64,000 nt of DNA from Mycobacterium sp. 852014-52450_SCH5900713 (GCF_001667075.1 NZ_LZIL01000053.1:124001-188000); one strand, 5' to 3'. Shown: positions 33,784-43,155, numbered from the stretch's first letter. Numbers and translations are program-made. The notes: generated from the letters alone by a model not told the origin.

Positions 33784-34086
33784 CTACCGCGTCTCGCGGA
33801 TGATGGTGGTCCGACGGATCTCCAGCCGTAGCCGCTCACGCAGGCCCTCGGGGGCCTTCTCGCCTCTGCATTTGGTGGCGATCAACGCCTTGATCCGCTC
33901 CTCGAGGCCGTAATGCTTGAAGCAGCCGGGGCACGCCTCGAGGTGGCGGCGCAGCTGGTCCCGGGACTCCGGGGTGCATTCACCGTCGAGCAGGAGCCAA
34001 ACCTGGCGGATCACCTCGGCACAGCCGACCGCGCCGTGGGCGTCGTCGTTGGGGCACGTGTCGCCGGAGCTGGAGAACTCACTCAT
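33784..34086 (-). CDS. rshA: RshA, zinc anti-sigma factor of SigH
   Basis: A 100-residue ZAS-family anti-sigma factor. The HxxxCxxC motif is H48, C52 and C55 (RRHLEACPGC), with additional cysteines at 11, 22, 37 and 73. In the reduced, zinc-bound form it holds SigH; disulfide stress releases it (known). The ATG at 34086 overlaps the sigH stop by 4 bp, so it is made in coupling with its target. Confidence 0.95.
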   Translation of the reverse strand: MSEFSSSGDTCPNDDAHGAVGCAEVIRQVWLLLDGECTPESRDQLRRHLEACPGCFKHYGLEERIKALIATKCRGEKAPEGLRERLRLEIRRTTIIRETR

Positions 34087-34730
34087 GACGACACCTCCTC
34101 GTGCGCCTGGTGGCCGCGGTTGAAGCCACGCTCCTTGGCCACGTCAGCCAACAGCCCACGCAATTGACGTCGGCCGCGATGCAGCCGTGACATTACCGTC
34201 CCGATGGGCGTGTCCATGATCTCGGCGATTTCCTTGTACGGAAAACCCTCGACATCGGCGTAGTAGACGGCCATCCGGAATTCTTCCGGCAGCGCCTGCA
34301 GCGCTTCCTTGATCTCGTTGTCGGGCAGTGCCTCGAGCGCCTCGACCTCGGCCGACCGCAGCCCGGTGGACGAGTGCTCGGCGTTGGACGCCAACTGCCA
34401 GTCGGTGATCTCCTCGGTCGGGTATTCGGCCGGCTGGCGCTGCCTCTTGCGGTAGCTGTTGATGTAGGTGTTGGTCAGGATCCGGTACAGCCAGGCCTTG
34501 AGGTTGGTGCCGGCCCGGAACGAGCGGAACCCCGCGTAGGCCTTCACCATCGTCTCTTGCAGCAGGTCTTCGGCGTCGGCGGGATTGCGCGTCATGCGCA
34601 GCGCGCCGCCGTAGAGCTGGTCGAGCAGCGGAATCGCGTCGCGCTCGAAGCGCGCCATCAGCTCGGCGTCCGTCTCCGGCGGGGCGGGATCGGGAATCTC
34701 CTGTGCTGTTGCGCCGTCTGTGTCGGCCAT
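34083..34730 (-). CDS. sigH: SigH, ECF sigma factor for oxidative and heat stress
   Basis: The 215-residue form matches the M. tuberculosis length. Region 2 spans RFERDAIPLLDQLYGGALR to AWLYRILTNTYINSYRK (about 25-100) and region 4 covers ALPEEFRMAVYYADVEGFPY to GTVMSRLHRGRRQLR (about 150-200). A longer in-frame form can start at GTG 34859, seven bases after GGAGGAG, adding 43 residues. That ribosome site is stronger than the one before ATG 34730 (GGGG at 9 nt). An upstream SigH-type promoter lies at 34940-34969. Confidence 0.94.
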   Translation of the reverse strand: MADTDGATAQEIPDPAPPETDAELMARFERDAIPLLDQLYGGALRMTRNPADAEDLLQETMVKAYAGFRSFRAGTNLKAWLYRILTNTYINSYRKRQRQPAEYPTEEITDWQLASNAEHSSTGLRSAEVEALEALPDNEIKEALQALPEEFRMAVYYADVEGFPYKEIAEIMDTPIGTVMSRLHRGRRQLRGLLADVAKERGFNRGHQAHEEVSS

Positions 34731-34939
34731 GTCGATAACCCCGGTCCCTTCTGCTGCGGTGTCGCCGGACAGCACTGAAAGCGCCACCGGGCTTGCGAGA
34801 AAGCAAGCCAACTGCTCGGCACCCGTTGGACTGTCCAACAGGCTCGTCGCCGCTGACACCAAACCGCTCCTCCCAATCTAGAGGCTGCCACCGACAGTGT
34901 CTGCCCGGGTGCGCCCACATAACATCAGAGACCGCCTCG

Positions 34940-34969
34940 TTTAACAGCGTTAACGGACGTGCTATTTCC
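34940..34969 (-). promoter_or_regulatory. SigH-type autoregulatory promoter of sigH
   Basis: On the minus strand a -35 GGAAAT (34969-34964) and a -10 GTTAAA (34945-34940) are 18 bp apart, which fits the SigH/SigR consensus GGAAYA-N16-20-GTT. Transcription would start near 34930, upstream of both candidate sigH start codons. Confidence 0.75.
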
Positions 34970-35012
34970 GGGCCCCATCGGGCCCATGGCGGCAGGACGT
35001 TAATGTGACGCC

Positions 35013-35860
<848 letters not shown>

Positions 35861-35861
<1 letters not shown>

Positions 35862-35905
35862 TCGTGATCGCAAGCCCGGCGGAACCGGGCGCCGCGGGTC
35901 ACGAC
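35861..35905 (+). repeat. 45-bp dispersed palindrome, intact copy
   Basis: The element starts GTCGTGATCGCAAGC and ends GGGTCACGAC, giving a 7-bp outer stem and a perfect 6-bp inner hairpin (GCCCGG/CCGGGC). It begins on the last base of the SDR stop codon and ends 2 bp before the TTG start of the YbaK gene. Confidence 0.8.
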
Positions 35906-35907
35906 CA

Positions 35908-36405
35908 TTGAAGAAGCCGGTGGCTCGCGCCGCCACGCCCGCGCTGGCCGCATTGACGAAAGCCGGTGTGCCGCATGAGGTCATCACTTTCGACCACGAT
36001 CGGCGGGAACGCTCGTTCGGCGTCGAAGCGGTGCACGCGCTGACGGAGCGCGGCATCGCGCCCGAGCAGATCTACAAGACCCTGGTCGTCGCGGTGCCGG
36101 ACGGGCTCGCGGTCGCGATACTGCCGGTGCCGGACCGGCTCTCGCTGAAGGCGGCCGCCGCGGCGCTGGGGGTGGCCCGGGCCGGCATGGCCGAGCCCGC
36201 CGCCGCCGAACGCGCCACCGGCTACGTCGTCGGCGCCGTGTCGCCGTTCGGGCAACGCAAGGCCCTGCCGACCGTCGTGGACGCGGGCGCCCTGGCCTGG
36301 GATCGGGTGTACTGCAGCGCCGGCCGGCGCGGCTGGGACGTCGGGGTTTCACCGCAGGACCTGATCCGGTTGACGGGGGCGGTCACCGCCCGGATCCGCG
36401 CGTAG
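35908..36405 (+). CDS. YbaK/EbsC-type Cys-tRNA(Pro) deacylase
   Basis: A 165-residue protein of the YbaK family, which hydrolyses mischarged aminoacyl-tRNA, mainly Cys-tRNA(Pro). Conserved blocks are YKTLVVAVPDG (catalytic lysine near residue 58), LSLKAAAAALG and GYVVGAVSPFGQRKALPTVVD. The TTG at 35908 is the longest start, and GTG 35920 is equally plausible; neither has a Shine-Dalgarno because the palindrome fills the upstream region. In M. tuberculosis I recall the locus as two pieces (Rv3224A/B), whereas here it is one intact frame. Confidence 0.9.
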   Translation: MKKPVARAATPALAALTKAGVPHEVITFDHDRRERSFGVEAVHALTERGIAPEQIYKTLVVAVPDGLAVAILPVPDRLSLKAAAAALGVARAGMAEPAAAERATGYVVGAVSPFGQRKALPTVVDAGALAWDRVYCSAGRRGWDVGVSPQDLIRLTGAVTARIRA

Positions 36406-36470
36406 CCGTGCGGGCGCAGCGCCACGGCGAAAACCGGGCCGAATGCTGTCCGCGGCGTTACGCTCGCGCC

Positions 36471-36722
36471 ATGACGACGAAGCGATCCCGCGGCGCGACG
36501 ATTGTCGCCGCCGGTGTGCTGGCTTTCTCCGGGCTGATGACGATCGGTGTGGGCACCGGCAACGCCGACACGATTCAAACCGAGGGCAACTACCCGACGC
36601 GGGCGGCCTGTCAGGACGCCGGGCCCGGCGTGAAGGCCAGCACCCCGGGAAACTGGAACAACTTCTGGTGTGTGCCGGATCGCAACGTCAACGGCAACTG
36701 GAAGCTGGTTCTCAGCAACTAA
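36471..36722 (+). CDS. Small secreted protein (83 aa)
   Basis: A signal peptide (MTTKRSRGATIVAAGVLAFS, cleavage likely after GNA near residue 32) leads to a mature domain of about 50 residues with two cysteines (AACQDAGPG and NFWCVPDRN), likely disulfide-bonded, and several Trp/Asn residues. It resembles small exported mycobacterial proteins of unknown role. I recall a kinase/acetyltransferase-type gene (Rv3225c) here in M. tuberculosis; it is absent. The stop overlaps the convergent SRAP gene by 4 bp. Confidence 0.82.
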   Translation: MTTKRSRGATIVAAGVLAFSGLMTIGVGTGNADTIQTEGNYPTRAACQDAGPGVKASTPGNWNNFWCVPDRNVNGNWKLVLSN

Positions 36723-37480
36723 AGCAGGGTCGCCTGCTCGGGCTCCGGGCCGGCCGGCTCGAGTAGCTGGGGCCCGTTGTTGCGGACGTTGTTGACCAGC
36801 GTCGACACCTCGCGCATGCGGATGCCGCGCACGTCGGGCGAGTGGGCCAGCAGCTTTTCGTCGACCGGGGCGTCCGGGTCCAGCCAGCGGTCCCACTCCC
36901 GCTCCGGGACCACCAGCGGCATCCGGTCGTGGATCTCGGCCAGCTCGCCGGGCGCGTCGGTGGTGATGATCGTGCAACTCAGCAGCGGCTGAGCGTCCTT
37001 GGCGGGTTTCCAGACCGACCACAGCCCGGCCATGAACAGCGGCTCGCCATCCTCGCGGTACATGAAGAACGGTGTCTTGCGCGACTTCTTGCCCGCGACG
37101 GCGTCGTTGACGCGCCATTCGTAGTAGCCGTCCATCGGGATCAGGCACCGCTTCGACTTGGCGCTCGACCGGAAGGCGGGCGACGTGGTCACCTTGTCCG
37201 CGCGGGCGTTGATCAGCATCGGGCCCTTGGTCTCGGGCGCACCGTCGGAACCGGCTTTGGCCCACGGGGGCACCAGGCCCCAGCGCATCAGCCGCACCCG
37301 GCGGGTGGGCTGGTCGTCGGGGTCGGTGTGCCGGCTCACGACGGTCGCGATGGTCGAGGTGGGGGCCACGTTGTAGTTGGGCGCCCCGGCACTTTCGGCC
37401 GCGCCGGTGGCCTCGTCGATCGCCTTGATCTTCTGGGCCAGCAGCGCCGGATCGGTGGTGACCGCGAACCGTCCACACAT
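36719..37480 (-). CDS. SRAP-family abasic-site DNA-protein crosslinking peptidase (HMCES/YedK-like)
   Basis: A 253-residue SRAP protein that covalently captures abasic sites in single-stranded DNA. The nucleophile is Cys2, so translation must begin at ATG 37480 (MCGRFAVT) and not at the in-frame upstream codon 37510. Other catalytic residues are Asn in PNYNVAPT, Glu in MDGYYEWR and His in EIHDRMPLV. It fits the cluster of repair genes in the window (UvrD2, AdnAB, ATL). It is divergent from aroA with 44 bp between the starts. Confidence 0.95.
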   Translation of the reverse strand: MCGRFAVTTDPALLAQKIKAIDEATGAAESAGAPNYNVAPTSTIATVVSRHTDPDDQPTRRVRLMRWGLVPPWAKAGSDGAPETKGPMLINARADKVTTSPAFRSSAKSKRCLIPMDGYYEWRVNDAVAGKKSRKTPFFMYREDGEPLFMAGLWSVWKPAKDAQPLLSCTIITTDAPGELAEIHDRMPLVVPEREWDRWLDPDAPVDEKLLAHSPDVRGIRMREVSTLVNNVRNNGPQLLEPAGPEPEQATLL

Positions 37481-37524
37481 ACCTTCCATGGTGGCAGAAG
37501 CCGGTGACACGCCATGATGGACCG

Positions 37525-38808
37525 GTGAGTATGTGGACGGCCCCCAGCGCGCCGAAACCGGTGCACGCGACCGTGACCGTTCCGGGCTCGAAGTCGCAGA
37601 CCAATCGGGCGCTGGTGCTGGCGGCGCTGGCGGCCGCGCAAGGCCACGGCACGCCGACCATCAGCGGCGCGCTGCGCAGCCGAGACACCGATTTGATGAT
37701 CGGTGCGCTGCGCGCTCTGGGCCTGCGCGTCGAGGGCGATGGTTCCGAGCTGACGGTCGCCGGGCGGATCGCTCCCGGGCCCGACGCGCGTGTGGATTGC
37801 GGGCTGGCCGGTACGGTCCTGCGGTTCGTCCCGCCGCTGGCGGCGCTGGCCGAGGCGGTCGTCGAGTTCGACGGGGACGAGCAGGCCCGGGTGCGGCCCA
37901 TCGCGCCGCTGCTCGACGCCCTGCGCGGCCTGGGCGTGCCGATCGAGGGCGCGGGTCTGCCCTTCCGGGTGCACGGCAGCGGATCGGTCGCCGGGGGCAC
38001 CGTGGCCATCGACGCATCGGCGTCGTCGCAGTTCGTGTCGGGGCTGCTGCTGTGTGCGGCGTCGTTCACCGAGGGACTTACCGTGCAGCACACCGGCGCG
38101 ACGCTGCCGTCGGCGCCACACATCGCGATGACCGTGGTGATGCTGCGGCAGGCCGGGGTCGACGTCGACGACTCGGTGCCCAACCGCTGGCGGGTGCGCC
38201 CCGGCCCGGTCGCGGCCCGGCACTGGGAGGTGGAACCCGACCTGACGAACGCCGTTCCGTTCCTGGCGGCGGCCGTGGTCAGCGGCGGGACCGTGCGCGT
38301 CACCGGCTGGCCCGCGGCCAGCGTGCAGCCCGCCGACCAGATCCTGGCCGTGTTGGGCAAGCTGAACGCCGTTGTCACCCAGGGGGATTCGTTCCTCGAG
38401 GTACAGGGGTCCGCCGACTACCCCGGTTTCGATGTCGACCTGCGCGCGGTCGGCGAGCTGGCCCCGGCGGTGGCGGCGCTGGCCGCGCTGGCCAAGCCGG
38501 GATCGGTGTCCCGCCTCTCTGGCATCGGCCACCTGCGCGGTCACGAGACCGATCGGCTCGCCGCTCTGAGCGCCGAGATCAATCGCCTGGGCGGCGACTG
38601 CGCCGAAACCCCCGACGGCCTGGTGATCACCGCGACACCGCTGCGCGCGGACGTCTGGCGCGCCTACGCCGACCACCGGATGGCGATGGCGGGCGCGATC
38701 GTCGGCCTGCGGGTGGCCGGGGTCGAGGTGGACGATATCGGGTCGACGTCCAAGACGCTGCCGGAGTTTCCGCAGCTTTGGGCGCACATGCTGGGGTCCG
38801 ATATTTGA
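37525..38808 (+). CDS. aroA: AroA, EPSP synthase
   Basis: A 427-residue 3-phosphoshikimate 1-carboxyvinyltransferase of the shikimate pathway. Conserved blocks are VTVPGSKSQTNRALVLAALA, CGLAGTVLRFVPPLAAL (phosphate and PEP binding), ASASSQFVSGLLL and YADHRMAMAGAI, with Asp/Glu/Lys active-site residues in place. GTG 37525 gives (V)SMWTAPSAPKPV, the same length as the M. tuberculosis N-terminus. The stop TGA is overlapped by the TTG start of rsgA. Confidence 0.96.
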   Translation: MSMWTAPSAPKPVHATVTVPGSKSQTNRALVLAALAAAQGHGTPTISGALRSRDTDLMIGALRALGLRVEGDGSELTVAGRIAPGPDARVDCGLAGTVLRFVPPLAALAEAVVEFDGDEQARVRPIAPLLDALRGLGVPIEGAGLPFRVHGSGSVAGGTVAIDASASSQFVSGLLLCAASFTEGLTVQHTGATLPSAPHIAMTVVMLRQAGVDVDDSVPNRWRVRPGPVAARHWEVEPDLTNAVPFLAAAVVSGGTVRVTGWPAASVQPADQILAVLGKLNAVVTQGDSFLEVQGSADYPGFDVDLRAVGELAPAVAALAALAKPGSVSRLSGIGHLRGHETDRLAALSAEINRLGGDCAETPDGLVITATPLRADVWRAYADHRMAMAGAIVGLRVAGVEVDDIGSTSKTLPEFPQLWAHMLGSDI

Positions 38809-39785
38809 GGCCCGGCGATTACGACGAGTCCGACGTAAAGGTCCGCTCCGGTAGGGGCTCGCGACCGCGCACCAAGACCCGTCCTGAGCACGCCGACGCC
38901 GAGGCCGCGATGGTGGTCAGCGTCGACCGCGGCCGCTGGGGATGCGTGCTCGGCGGGGACCCCGATCGCCGGGTCACGGCGATGCGGGCCCGCGAACTGG
39001 GCCGCACCCCAATCGTCGTCGGTGACGACGTCGACGTGGTCGGCGACCTGTCCGGGCGGCTGGACACGCTGGCACGCATCGTGCGGCGCGGGGAACGGCG
39101 AACGGTGTTGCGGCGCACGGCCGATGACACCGATCCGACCGAACGCGTGGTGGTCGCCAACGCCGACCAGCTGCTGATCGTGGTGGCGCTGGCCGACCCG
39201 CCGCCGCGCACCGGCCTGGTCGACCGAACGCTCATCGCGGCCTTTGCCGGCGGGTTGAAGCCGATTCTGTGCCTGACCAAGACCGACCTCGCCCCGCCGG
39301 AGCCGTTCGCCTCGCATTTCGTGGACCTGGACTTGACGGTGGTGGTTGCCGGCCGCGACGATCCGCTGCTCGCGGTGGCCGACCTGCTGGCCGGCAAGAT
39401 CACGGTGCTGCTGGGGCATTCCGGCGTCGGCAAGTCCACGTTGGTGAATCGCCTTGTGCCCGAGGCGGAACGGGCCGTCGGCGAGGTCACCGACATCGGT
39501 CGCGGGCGGCACACCTCCACCCAGTCGGTCGCGCTGCCCCTGGCGACCTCCGGCTGGGTGATCGACACCCCGGGGATCCGCTCGTTCGGGCTGGCGCACA
39601 TCGAGCCCGACGACGTACTGATGGCCTTCTCGGATCTGGCCGGTGCGATCGAGGACTGCCCGCGCGGCTGCGGGCACATGGGGCCGCCGGCCGACCCGGA
39701 ATGCGCGCTCGACACCCTGTCCGGCCCCGCCGCCAGCCGGGTGGCCGCGGCCCGGCGGCTGCTGAAAGCGCTCAACCAGACTTAG
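38805..39785 (+). CDS. rsgA: RsgA, circularly permuted ribosome-assembly GTPase
   Basis: A 326-residue GTPase that matures the 30S subunit. G motifs appear in the permuted order G4 (LTKTDLA), G1 (GHSGVGKST) and G3 (DTPGIRSFG). An N-terminal OB fold precedes them and a zinc knuckle (CPRGCGH and a later Cys in DPEC) follows. The TTG start at 38805 shares bases with the aroA stop, so translation is coupled. Its last 14 bp overlap the HxlR gene on the other strand, which marks the left edge of the accessory segment. Confidence 0.95.
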   Translation: MRPGDYDESDVKVRSGRGSRPRTKTRPEHADAEAAMVVSVDRGRWGCVLGGDPDRRVTAMRARELGRTPIVVGDDVDVVGDLSGRLDTLARIVRRGERRTVLRRTADDTDPTERVVVANADQLLIVVALADPPPRTGLVDRTLIAAFAGGLKPILCLTKTDLAPPEPFASHFVDLDLTVVVAGRDDPLLAVADLLAGKITVLLGHSGVGKSTLVNRLVPEAERAVGEVTDIGRGRHTSTQSVALPLATSGWVIDTPGIRSFGLAHIEPDDVLMAFSDLAGAIEDCPRGCGHMGPPADPECALDTLSGPAASRVAAARRLLKALNQT

Positions 39786-40245
39786 CCAGCCGCATGCCGA
39801 GTTCGTCGGGCGCCACCTTATGCCCTTCAGAGCAACGGATTTCGACGCTTGCCTCGGCGCCACAGCCGAGATGGGTGAGCCGGAGGCGATTGCGCCCCGG
39901 CAAATGGCGCCGGCCCCACTCGAACATCGCCCAGACCACGGGCATGAAGTCGATGCCGGCCTCGGTGAGCACATACTCTTCCCGACGCCGCTGCCCGGGC
40001 TCGTGGTACGGCTGACGCTTCAGCAGCCCCAGTTCGACCAGCTCGGACAGCCGCGCCGAGGTGGCGGCCTTGGTGATGCCCACCCGGCGGGCGAAGTCAT
40101 CGAAGCGCGTCGTGCCGTAGTACGCCTCGCGCATGATGAGCATCGCGGATTTGGTGCCCACCAGCCCCATCGTCTTCTCGATCGCGCACTCGCCCACGGC
40201 CGACCAGGCATCGCGGTCGGCCAGTGGTCCCTGCAGCAGTGTCAT
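39772..40245 (-). CDS. HxlR-family transcriptional regulator
   Basis: A 157-residue winged-helix regulator. The HxlR core runs from CAIEKTMGLVGTKSAMLIM through TTRFDDFARRVGITKAATS (recognition helix) to ELVELGLLKRQPYHE (wing). GGGAGG lies 7-8 nt before ATG 40245. It is divergent from the thiolase operon, with operator-like repeats in the 94-bp shared region, so it probably represses that operon and itself. The C-terminal 50 residues include cysteines (LGCGAEA, IRCSEGH) that could sense a ligand. Confidence 0.9.
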   Translation of the reverse strand: MTLLQGPLADRDAWSAVGECAIEKTMGLVGTKSAMLIMREAYYGTTRFDDFARRVGITKAATSARLSELVELGLLKRQPYHEPGQRRREEYVLTEAGIDFMPVVWAMFEWGRRHLPGRNRLRLTHLGCGAEASVEIRCSEGHKVAPDELGMRLAKSG

Positions 40246-40276
40246 AAATCACCTCCCAAGCTGGGTTGCTTTTAGT

Positions 40277-40319
40277 GTACCTAGATGTTTACCTGGGTAC
40301 AGCCATCTATACCTAGATG
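40277..40319. promoter_or_regulatory. HxlR-type operator repeats before the thiolase operon
   Basis: The block TACCTAGATG occurs at 40278-40287 and again at 40310-40319, spaced 32 bp apart (about three helical turns). The second copy lies in a perfect inverted repeat CATCTA-TACC-TAGATG (40304-40319), and GTACC/GGTAC arms (40277-40281, 40296-40300) frame the first. The layout fits two dimer sites of the divergent HxlR regulator. Confidence 0.65.
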
Positions 40320-40339
40320 CTGGGACTCAAGGAGGAGCC

Positions 40340-41512
40340 ATGAACCGCGACGCCGTGATCGTCGGAGCCGTCCGCACCCCGATCGGCAAGGGCAAGCCCA
40401 GCGGGGCGCTGCACGATGTGCTGCCCGCCGACCTGCTCGCGCACAGCCTGCGTGAAGTGGTGGCGCGCACCGGTGTGGACCCCGCGCAGATCGACGACGT
40501 CATCGCGGGTGCCGTCGCCCAGGTCGGTGACCAGGCGGTCAACATCGCCCGAAACGCGTTGCTGGGCGCCGGATTTCCGGAGTCGGTTCCCGGCGTCACG
40601 ATCGACCGGCAGTGCGGTAGCAGCCAGCAGGCCATCAGCTTCGCCGCCCAGGGCGTGCTTTCCGGCGCCTACGACATCGTCGTCGCCGCCGGCGTGGAAT
40701 CCATGGGCCGCGTCCCGATGGGCACCTCGGTGCTGCCGGGCAGCAATCCCTTCGGCGACGACATGACCCGGCGCTACCCCGACGGCCTGGTGCCGCAGGG
40801 CATCAGCGCCGAACTCATCGCCGCGCGGTGGGGCTTCTCGCGGACCCAGCTCGACGAGTTCTCCGCAGGCAGCCACGACAAGGCCGCCCGCGCCACCAAG
40901 GACGGCCTGTTCGACAACGAGCTGATCCCGATCGCCGGCCTGGCCACCGACGAATTCATCCGGCCCGGCACGACGGTCGAAACTCTCGCCGGCCTGCGGC
41001 CCGCGTTCTACAGCGAGGCGATGAAAGCCCGTTTCCCGCAGATCAATTGGGAGATCACCGCCGGCAACTCCTCGCCGCTCTCCGACGGCAGCGCCGCGGT
41101 CATGATCACCACCAGCGACGTTGCGAAGAAGCTCGGCCTGCGGCCGCTGGCCCGCATCCACACCACCACCGTGGTGGGCTCCGACCCGCTCTACATGCTG
41201 ACCGGGGTCATCCCGGCGACCGAAAAGGTGCTCCACCGGGCAGGGTTGACGCTGGCCGACATCGACCTGTTCGAGGTTAACGAGGCGTTTGCTCCCGTCG
41301 TGCTCGCGTGGGCGCACGACACCGGCGCCGATCTGGCCAAGACCAACGTCAACGGCGGCGCCATTGCGATCGGCCACCCGCTGGGCGCCAGCGGCGCGCG
41401 CATCATGACCACACTGGTCAACGCGCTCGAGCAGCGCGGCGGGCGGTATGGGCTGCAGACGATGTGCGAGGGCGGCGGTATGGCCAACGCGACGATCATC
41501 GAGCGGCTGTAA
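40340..41512 (+). CDS. Thiolase (acetyl-CoA acyltransferase family)
   Basis: A 390-residue thiolase. The nucleophilic Cys is near residue 92 in DRQCGSSQQA, the catalytic His is in GGAIAIGHPLGASG, and the second Cys lies in QTMCEGGGMAN near the C-terminus, so all catalytic residues are present. It resembles FadA-type degradative thiolases. GGAGG lies 5-6 nt before ATG 40340. Its stop overlaps the NmrA-like gene start by 1 bp. A decayed 110-bp copy of its 3' end sits at 45402-45511. Confidence 0.94.
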   Translation: MNRDAVIVGAVRTPIGKGKPSGALHDVLPADLLAHSLREVVARTGVDPAQIDDVIAGAVAQVGDQAVNIARNALLGAGFPESVPGVTIDRQCGSSQQAISFAAQGVLSGAYDIVVAAGVESMGRVPMGTSVLPGSNPFGDDMTRRYPDGLVPQGISAELIAARWGFSRTQLDEFSAGSHDKAARATKDGLFDNELIPIAGLATDEFIRPGTTVETLAGLRPAFYSEAMKARFPQINWEITAGNSSPLSDGSAAVMITTSDVAKKLGLRPLARIHTTTVVGSDPLYMLTGVIPATEKVLHRAGLTLADIDLFEVNEAFAPVVLAWAHDTGADLAKTNVNGGAIAIGHPLGASGARIMTTLVNALEQRGGRYGLQTMCEGGGMANATIIERL

Positions 41513-42594
41513 TGTCCTCCGTCTCGAAGGTCTTCGTCGTAGGAGGAACGGGCGCCCAGGGCATGCCCATCATCCGTGCCCTGGTCGCCGACAACAAATA
41601 CTCGGTTCGATTTCTGAGCCGCGACCCCGCTTCGCGTCGCGCGAAGGAACTGCTCGCCCTCGACAACGTGTCCGTCCTGGAAGGCTCATTCGCCGACGAG
41701 GCCACCCTGCGCGAAGGTTTCCGCGGTTGCGACGCAGCATTCGTCAACATCGACGGATTCAACACCGGCGAGAAGACCGAAATCTACTGGGCGATCCGCA
41801 GTTACGAGATCGCCCTCGAAGAGGGCGTCAAGTTCTTCGTCTACGGGAACCTCGACTACGGGCTCAAGAAGTCGGGCTACGATTCCCGATTCCGCACCGG
41901 CCACTATGACGGCAAGGGGCGGGTCGGCGAATGGATCTTGTTCCAGAACCGGGTGAACGCTGATCGGATGGGGGCGGCGGTCTTCACGACGGGGCCATAC
42001 ATCGAGATGGCGATCTCGCCCGGGACACCCATGACGCCCACCGTCGAGGACGGTGTCGTGACGTGGCGGGTTCCGCTCGGTGCGGGCGCCGTTCCCCATG
42101 TATCCCTTGAAGATTGCGGATTCTACGTTCGTTGGCTGTTCGACCATCCCGAGCGCGCGAACGGCATGGACCTCGAAGTCGCCATCGGCCACATCGCCTA
42201 TGCGGATCTTGCCGCGGCGTTCGAGAAGGTCACCGGGCATCCGGCGCGGTACATCGACACCGATCTCGACACGTACTGGAAAACCGGTCCCCTCAGCAGG
42301 GCCGCAGGTGCGCCCGCTGGGTACAACGCCGACCCGAACGACAAGAGCACCATGAACATCCGCGACAACTTCACGGGATTCTGGAACCTGTGGAAATACG
42401 GGGTCATCGACCGCGATTACCATCTGCTCGACGAGATTCACCCGAACCGGATCAGGACCGCCGAGGAGTGGTTGCGCAGAGAAGACCAGCTGGGACGGGC
42501 GCTGGGCAAGGGCGGCCTGTGGGAGCGGGTTCAACCGGAGAACCGGACTCCGATCCTCAAGATTGGTGAGGATCAACGGACAGGGAAATTGTAG
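41512..42594 (+). CDS. NmrA-like NAD(P)-binding protein
   Basis: A 360-residue atypical SDR of the NmrA/HSCARG group. The nucleotide loop is VVGGTGAQGMPIIRAL (GxxGxxG) near the N-terminus, and SRDPASRRAKELL follows the second strand; the Tyr-Lys catalytic pair of classical SDRs is not apparent. The C-terminal part is unusually long for the family, ending RTPILKIGEDQ. ATG 41512 overlaps the thiolase stop, so it is co-transcribed. It may be a regulator or a reductase; I cannot tell which. Confidence 0.88.
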   Translation: MSSVSKVFVVGGTGAQGMPIIRALVADNKYSVRFLSRDPASRRAKELLALDNVSVLEGSFADEATLREGFRGCDAAFVNIDGFNTGEKTEIYWAIRSYEIALEEGVKFFVYGNLDYGLKKSGYDSRFRTGHYDGKGRVGEWILFQNRVNADRMGAAVFTTGPYIEMAISPGTPMTPTVEDGVVTWRVPLGAGAVPHVSLEDCGFYVRWLFDHPERANGMDLEVAIGHIAYADLAAAFEKVTGHPARYIDTDLDTYWKTGPLSRAAGAPAGYNADPNDKSTMNIRDNFTGFWNLWKYGVIDRDYHLLDEIHPNRIRTAEEWLRREDQLGRALGKGGLWERVQPENRTPILKIGEDQRTGKL

Positions 42595-42663
42595 GCCCGG
42601 CGTCTGAAAGGTGCACTGAGACATGGACTCTTCGAATTCAACTGGTCTTTTCGGGGCGGTCCG

Positions 42664-43155
42664 ATGACCGAGACCCGGTTCGACGGCGTGCGGGTGCGCT
42701 ACGACAGCGCCAAGAGCTACGACGAGCTGCTCGCCGCGCTGCTGGCCGACATCGGCGAGCGGCCCGTCCCCATCAACGACATCGCGGCGACCTCCGGCAG
42801 CTTTGAGGAGTACCGTGGGCGCGTCGAACCGCACGTCGGGCCAAGCGGATTCATGTTGTTCGGCGTGGTCGACCACGGGGCGTGGATCCCGAAGGCCGGC
42901 ATCGACCGCAAGGCGATGCGCGTGATCCTAGGCAACCCGTTGATCGCGATCACGATGCTGCGCCACGACGTGACGGCGGGCCTGTTCGCCCCGGTCGAGC
43001 TGCTGATCGCCGACGAGGGCGCCGGCAGCAGCCTGACCTACGTCAAGCCGTCGTCGCTGATGCTCGTCGAGCCTAACCCCGAATTGCTCAGCGCCGCGGA
43101 GGAACTCGACGCCAAGCTGGCGGCACTCGCCGAAAAGGTGACCAGCGGCCCATGA
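42664..43155 (+). CDS. DUF302 domain protein
   Basis: A 163-residue protein matching DUF302 (PF03625): FMLFGVVDHGAWI and RVILGNPLIAITMLRHD mark the core, and PVELLIADEG and TYVKPSSLML close it. The function of DUF302 is unknown, though members often accompany redox enzymes. It lies 69 bp after the NmrA-like gene on the same strand. The start at 42664 has only a weak ribosome site. The 272-bp gap that follows shows no gene. Confidence 0.85.
   Translation: MTETRFDGVRVRYDSAKSYDELLAALLADIGERPVPINDIAATSGSFEEYRGRVEPHVGPSGFMLFGVVDHGAWIPKAGIDRKAMRVILGNPLIAITMLRHDVTAGLFAPVELLIADEGAGSSLTYVKPSSLMLVEPNPELLSAAEELDAKLAALAEKVTSGP

Noticed and set aside
37533..38800. Long alternative-frame reading over aroA, continuous with rsgA
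   Set aside because: The upstream part is out of frame with AroA motifs and is Arg/Gly-rich noise; only the part from TTG 38805 is RsgA.
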